A DNA stretch of 64,000 nt from Micropterus salmoides (Eukaryota; Chordata; Actinopteri; Centrarchiformes; Centrarchidae), in contig NW_024040040.1 in the NCBI RefSeq assembly GCF_014851395.1, forward strand, positions 14,435,403-14,499,402, in the 5' to 3' direction. Made by a program: the position numbers and the translations under genes. Shown in pieces: positions 58,509-64,000 of the stretch; position 1 is the first letter of the stretch; each line of letters opens with the position of its first letter. The notes beneath the pieces are model-generated. The model searched no databases. It saw only the letters and a list, made by a program, of their open reading frames with translations, and was not told the DNA's origin.

Positions 58509-61500
58509 GGATTAAGTATTCAGTGACTGTTAAAATTCAATTATCTTATTTGCTTCCATAATATTAATTTTTCTTTTTGCTCTAGTTTGGCTCTTTGGCT
58601 GTTCCACTTTCTCCACCAGCTTATCTCATAACATAAAATATATTGATTAATGCAGCTTTAACTAACCCTATTTAAACTGTAATATCTTCCTGTGTAACAA
58701 AAATCTTCCTTTCTTTTATTAAAACCTCAATCAGCATACAATAACTGACACACTATCTCATTGAGTCAATTGCTAAGGAAATGAAAAAACAGTGTTAATA
58801 AACTTCCACTCATATGGCTGAGGAGGCTCCTGCCAACCCAAACAATCACCCCGAGGTCCCCAGACCCCAGATTGGGAAGTGTTTGTCTAGACCGTCTCTT
58901 ATTGGCTGTCGTGGGCCTCTTGCCACAGACACATTGTCATTCAGCTCAGGTCTGTCGGTCCGAGTCTCATAGCAACATGAGGAAGAGAGGCGACACTGTA
59001 GCCGTGGCAACCAACCAGCGCTGAGAGGGAGGGGTCAGCGTGTGTGTGTGTGACGGGAATGCAACAGCAAGACAGAGCGAAATACACACACACACAAACA
59101 CTTGCATTGTTAATTTGGCATATAATGTGCTATATCTCATGCTCTGCCATCCACTCACGCTAACCTAAGAGGACACTTATTAAAGGCAGGGCTAGGTGGC
59201 ACCAATACGCAGCTGTGAGGGATCAGACACTGGCACACACACACACACACTTGTGGCTCTAGGGGATGAATTGAGGGAGGCGCAGGAGGGCTTGCTGGGA
59301 TATGAAATGTGACTAAATGAACAAGACAGGTTATAATGAATGAATGCTCTATTTATTGGCAAGGTCAACGACACACACACAAACACCACACCACAAATCA
59401 AAATCGTTTTGATTTGTAGTAACAGTGTTAAGTCATTCCTGGATTAAATTAACTTAATAATATATATTAAGTCTTGACCTGCACCCCGGATTCATTATTC
59501 ATTTGTTAAGGAGGGTGATCTTTGCTGGTGTGAAGAGAGCGGTGCCAGACACTTATTAATGTTGGTCAGAGGGGTCATACATCATTTAATGCTGCTTTTA
59601 AAATAAAAGATGTTTGATGTTGCGGCGTCTCTCAGCCTCATCTGAAAAAGAAACATTTATTCCCGGGCTGTATTCAGAGAGGAAAAAGTGAACTATAAAA
59701 ATCAACTCGGATGAAAACCTCAGCCGTACAGGTGAGTCACTTTAACAACACCGCCTGCCTGAATGTGTTTCTGTCGTCATTTCTTAATAGCTATGTTCAC
59801 AAGCTGCCCACAGAAAGAAGACACGGAGAAAGAATGAATGAAAGAAAAGATGGGTGGGGTGGAGGGGCTGGAAATTGGGACATGAAGGAGAGGAGAAAGA
59901 ATAAATCACCCAGTGAGGACGCCGCCGCCTCCTGATTGGAAAAACAGCAGGGGATTCTCTCTCTCCGTCTCTCTCTCTCTCTCTCTCTGTCTCCCATCTC
60001 TTATCTTAGCATTTCTATCATCACTCTTCTACCCCCCACCCCCCTCGCTCTGTCACTTCACTGTGCTCTGCAGAGATTTAGTGGAAGTGAACACACTGCA
60101 CACATGCATGCACACTTTTATCTTTTGAGTTACGCACACATACATTCATGCATCATAGCCTGAATAGCAGCTGTTTTTCAGACAGCAGTAATCAGATAGA
60201 GAGGAGCCCATTAACATGTTAAACACCCTGCTCCAAAACATACTCCACTGATACAGGCAACACTTTGTCCATTAAAGACCTAAAAATAAGAAACTCAGAA
60301 ACAGAGGGGGGAAAAGCAATCTCAACTCCTGCCACGGCACAAAGCTGCACTAATAACAACACTTGGCAACTCGAGCTGCCCAGTGCTATCACAGCTTGAC
60401 TGCTAGCCACTGGGAGCTTCCCAGTTGAAGAACACTCACAGTACAACAATAAACTATTATGAATAATTACTGTTCCAGTGTGTTTTCTCTGGTATGTTGT
60501 AATTTACCAAAGCCTTTAATCCACAGACAATCAGGAACATGTCTTGTTGAACAGAACTGGATCATAGCACACTCTGAAGGAAGGCAGAGAGTTCAGGCCT
60601 GTGACCTTGCTGACCAGGGTAGCTGCTGAATGACAAGTCCTCCTATCAAGATCTGACTCCAGGCTCACGGGCTAAAGACAGACTGACTGACTGCCTGGAG
60701 CTAGATTTATACTTTGCATCAATGAGTTATGTTATGGCAGAAAATTGTGTCCTCTTACAGTTAATCTTTTATGTATGATCTTTTAATACAGTATTATTAT
60801 TATTATTACTGTTCTCTTTATGGCTTATAGATATAAATGTACTGTGTTTTTATCCTTAACCTTTCCTCTCCTATACTCCTTATGTTAGTCTGTCCACATT
60901 TACTGGGGTTTAGGTCAGAGCTGTGAGATTGTTTTGGTGTTTTCCCCTCTTGTTGTTCCTCTCCTCTCCTGGAATGTTCATTCAAGGCCGAGGGAGGATC
61001 TCTATTCCCCAAAACATAGAAACCTAGACTGTGTAAACGATGATGCATCCCTTTTCTCGGGGCCAGACGCCCGATGCTGCCTAGGCGGCAGGTCTCTGGA
61101 ACAGCTGTATATGTGTTTTAGTACTTCTCTGTTTATTCTCTTTTGTTAAATAAATTCTTCAAAGACAACGGTCGGTTGTAACTCAATTCTTTACTCAACC
61201 CGTCACCAGGAATAAAATTTCCACGACAGGTTACAGTCTAACAACAGACCCCACACACATAGTTACAACACAATGAATGTATAATTCTTCAAAAATGTAT
61301 CTTCACAAAGAGGCTTTAAAATACAATGTGGAGACCACAGGCTTAGCTTGGGCTGCTTTTGTTTTCTGATACCGCTGCAGATTGTTAATGAAGTCAGCAG
61401 GAGTAGGTTGAAGAAGTATTCACCTATTCAGCAACACACATCTATCACTGCCACCGCACCTTCTGCTTGTTGCAATTGACTTGAAAATATTTAAAGACTT

Positions 61501-61880
61501 CATAGTGACTGCACGGCACACGTCTCCTATTCAGTAGTGTGACAAGGCAAACCCTTCTATCACTGCTCTACCTTAAGCAAATGAAAGAATGTAAACACAA
61601 TTACTTAGGGTATTTAATTAAAGCATGATATGGCCTGATGTTTCGGTGGTCGAGGTGAATCGAGAAGTGAAATCTGATGCTGAACTGTGAATCAATCCCT
61701 AGGGCTGGACTACCGTACACTAGCATTCACCAGTGTAATTCCACCTCTTCTAAGCTGTACCTCCTGTTGAGGTGTGACTCAACCAAGTCTGTTCTTTCAT
61801 CTCTTGTGAGATCAGCCTCACAAGATCCCAAACATCCAACAAATCCTCAAAACTAAATAACAAAAATGTGTCACTGTCTT

Positions 61881-62619
61881 TCAAAAGTGGCGTCCCAGTG
61901 TCACGCTGCTTTAGCCCTTTGTCCTGACACTCTAGAGGTACTTGTCAGGTGAATGTGAACATAGGTACACATAGGATGTTCATAAAAGACAAATAATGTT
62001 TCTTTTGTTGGGACAGCTCCAAATATCTCTTTGTTTGTTAAGGTTCCACTTCCTGATACTGCACTTCTTGACCCCTAAAAGTCCCACCAAGCAACCATCC
62101 CGCGTGTATTTTCTTCAATTCTGGAAATACAACAAAGCTGATGATTCTTGTTTTTGCCAAGTTTTCTAGTTTAGACATTGTTTTGCCTGGTTGTCACCAT
62201 TTCCTTTTCATTATAAGCAAGAAATCATTAGTCGTGACTGAGTTTATCATCAGATGTTTTTCTTTTGTTCCTTAGTACTTCTTGTATCTTATAAGGTTGG
62301 ATGATACGGTTGAAATCAGTATAACAATATGAAGATTATCATATATATCACAATATAATAAATGTATGTACAATGACATCCATCTCGTGTTTTTAAATTG
62401 CATTTGGATTCCTTACTACCAATTTAATTTTAAACACAATATGATCATTTCACATCAACCCAATACCTCCAAGTTAATTAATAGTAATAATGAATTCACC
62501 CAGCCTTAGTTACTTATTTAAGTTTTGGTTAAACCTACAAACAAATTTCCTTAATTATCAAAAATGACAACTTTGCAGTTTCATTATTCATTAATATGTA
62601 GAAGCGTCGTTCAGATTTG
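61881..62619 (+). repeat. Direct duplicate, copy 2 (about 739 bp)
   Basis: This is the partner of 57772-58508, with only scattered substitutions (for example GGCGTCCCAG for GGCCTCCCAG at the start) and three small indels. It carries TTCATTATTCATTAATATG (62580-62598) that copy 1 lacks, just before the shared end CGTCGTTCAGATTTG. Outside these limits the flanks of the two copies do not match. Confidence 0.92.
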
Positions 62620-63020
62620 TTTCCCCTCATTTAAAAGTGGGATGCAGTTGCTCTACTCGTAACGTTACATAATGCCACTAAGCTCAAGGAAGTTGTTTTT
62701 CATCCCATTGTGTATTTATATATATGTGCTAGTGTCTGTTTGTGTGCACTGCTCAGTGAGTGGGTGTGTTTGTTTCCAACACCAGTTATTATCACAGCAC
62801 TAATTACCCGAGGGAATTGTGGGTAAACAAATCATTCTAAAGAAAAGAAGAAGGAAGAGGAGGAGTGCAAAGAAAAAGTGTCAGCGTATGCGACAACAAA
62901 AAAGTGAAGAGGGTGGTTTGAGAGGGGACTTAAAATGATGTCCTCCAGCCCAGACAAGCATGAATGTGACTGTGATCACAGCTTCCCTCTCAGCCTGTCA
63001 GAAACACCACTCCAGACCTG

Positions 63021-63079
63021 CACACCTGATCCAATTACGCTGTTATGAAAATGTGTGGCTCTTAATTGGATCAGGTGTG
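63021..63079. repeat. Short inverted repeat, 17-bp perfect arms
   Basis: CACACCTGATCCAATTA at 63021-63037 is exactly complementary to 63063-63079, with about 25 bases between. The arm phrase CACACCTGATCCAA is common in fish genomes, so this may be a small foldback repeat rather than a regulatory hairpin. Confidence 0.8.
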
Positions 63080-64000
63080 TTAGAGCTGGAGCAACTACTC
63101 GCAGGACAGGTGCTCATTAAGGTCTGGTTCGGAAACAGATGTAGTTGATTGGATATTTTAGCGAAGTTCTCTTTTAATACAAAGACATTTGATTTAAATC
63201 TTATGCATGTAGCTTACACCAAGTGAGTGACAAAGTAGGGCTTCTGGTGAGAGAATGAAAAACAACCTATAAGGCCAGTTTCAGTAAGAGATCCATGCGT
63301 ATGAAGGCTTGTCTGACATTTTGACACACAGGCCCAAGACAGGTGCAAATACCCGTATGCATCGATTGGATCTGATCACGTGGCACGTCACAATCACCGA
63401 TGGAGAAAATATTTAATGAAATCGGTAGCCTTTTATGCTATTTAATGGCAATTACTTTTTGGAATTTAAGGTGAAAATAGGGCTTTTAATTATATCTTTA
63501 AATTAGTCTTTGAAGCATATAAACCTTTTTGGAATTAGCTTCTATGACTTTAAATTTTTTCTAAGGACATTGTTATTGCTGCACTTTTCAACTTTTACAG
63601 CTGCTTGTTAATTGACAGCCTATCATGCTGGCGTTAGTGTTGGTGTTCTCTCTCTATTAGGGTCTGTTCAGGCTGACCTTATTTGGATTGGGTCTAATTA
63701 TTCTTGGGTCTGACTGTGCTCCGGTCCCCTTCGGATCAGGTCTCTCTTACTTGAACCTTAAAATTTATGCACGTTGAGTTCGGGAAAGTCTTCCACGGGT
63801 TAGTTTCCGAAGACCTCTACTTGCCACCAGAGTGGCCTCAGTGGGGTGTATGAGAGGTCTGCTCTTTTCACGCATCACTAATGATGCTTTAAACATGGCC
63901 TGAGTCTAAGATGGTTGACTGGATGGCCAACAAACCAAACCAAATTCAGTTTCCCCATTTCATCACTTCTACAAAAATGCAATCACATCAGTAAATTAAA

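Larger units (their letters stand above)
55551..64000 (-). other. fgf14: fgf14 intron (upstream of the penultimate exon)
   Basis: I looked on the minus strand for the preceding exon, whose protein should contain the conserved GLYIAMNGEGYLY segment, and found none. The 8.4 kb are therefore intronic or hold unrecognised material. Contents are the inverted-repeat element at 56838-57358, a pair of direct duplicates at 57772-58508 and 61881-62619, a short hairpin at 63021-63079, (CA)n at about 59084-59095 and 59231-59250, (CT)n around 59957-59993 and (TTA)n at about 60793-60809. Confidence 0.7.

Overview
The window is vertebrate nuclear DNA, almost certainly from a ray-finned (teleost) fish. Genes are split by GT-AG introns, most of the sequence is non-coding, (CA/GT)n and (TA)n microsatellites are abundant, and the mobile DNA (Tc1-like, hAT-like, L2-type LINE tails, short inverted-repeat elements) is of the kind that litters percomorph fish genomes. 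Nothing bacterial or viral was seen.

Three genes can be supported. (1) 7421-7459, minus strand: the first coding exon of an ATP11A-like phospholipid flippase. It lies in a CG-rich promoter region, and the rest of the gene would lie to the left, beyond the window; 1-7420 is then its first intron. (2) 10163-25174, plus strand: a complete tubgcp3 gene (gamma-tubulin complex component 3). I resolved it into 23 coding exons encoding 901 residues with continuous reading phase from start to stop. (3) 54876-55550, minus strand: the last two coding exons of fgf14, an intracellular fibroblast growth factor homologous factor; the 5' exons lie to the right, so 55551-64000 is intronic. atp11a and tubgcp3 are head to head, as I recall for the human pair on 13q34, which supports the short atp11a call.

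Between tubgcp3 and fgf14 (about 26.1-54.2 kb) is a gene-empty stretch holding many decayed repeats. Several insertions can be dated relative to each other because they are nested and keep their target-site duplications: a Tc1-like element inside a hAT-like element (1003-2303), an inverted-repeat element inside a hAT-like element in tubgcp3 intron 11 (18961-20565), a Tc1-like element inside an older repeat (29046-30065) and a hAT-like element inside another (44925-45900). The fgf14 intron holds a roughly 0.74-kb direct duplication whose copies are 4.1 kb apart.

The three genes have unrelated jobs (membrane lipid asymmetry, microtubule nucleation, sodium-channel modulation), and nothing suggests a joint pathway. 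I found no convincing undescribed system. The most unusual points are the UG-repeat splice acceptors of tubgcp3, a cluster of TGACATCA motifs in its 3' region, a perfect 25-bp-arm palindrome at 39896-39950, and the nested elements.
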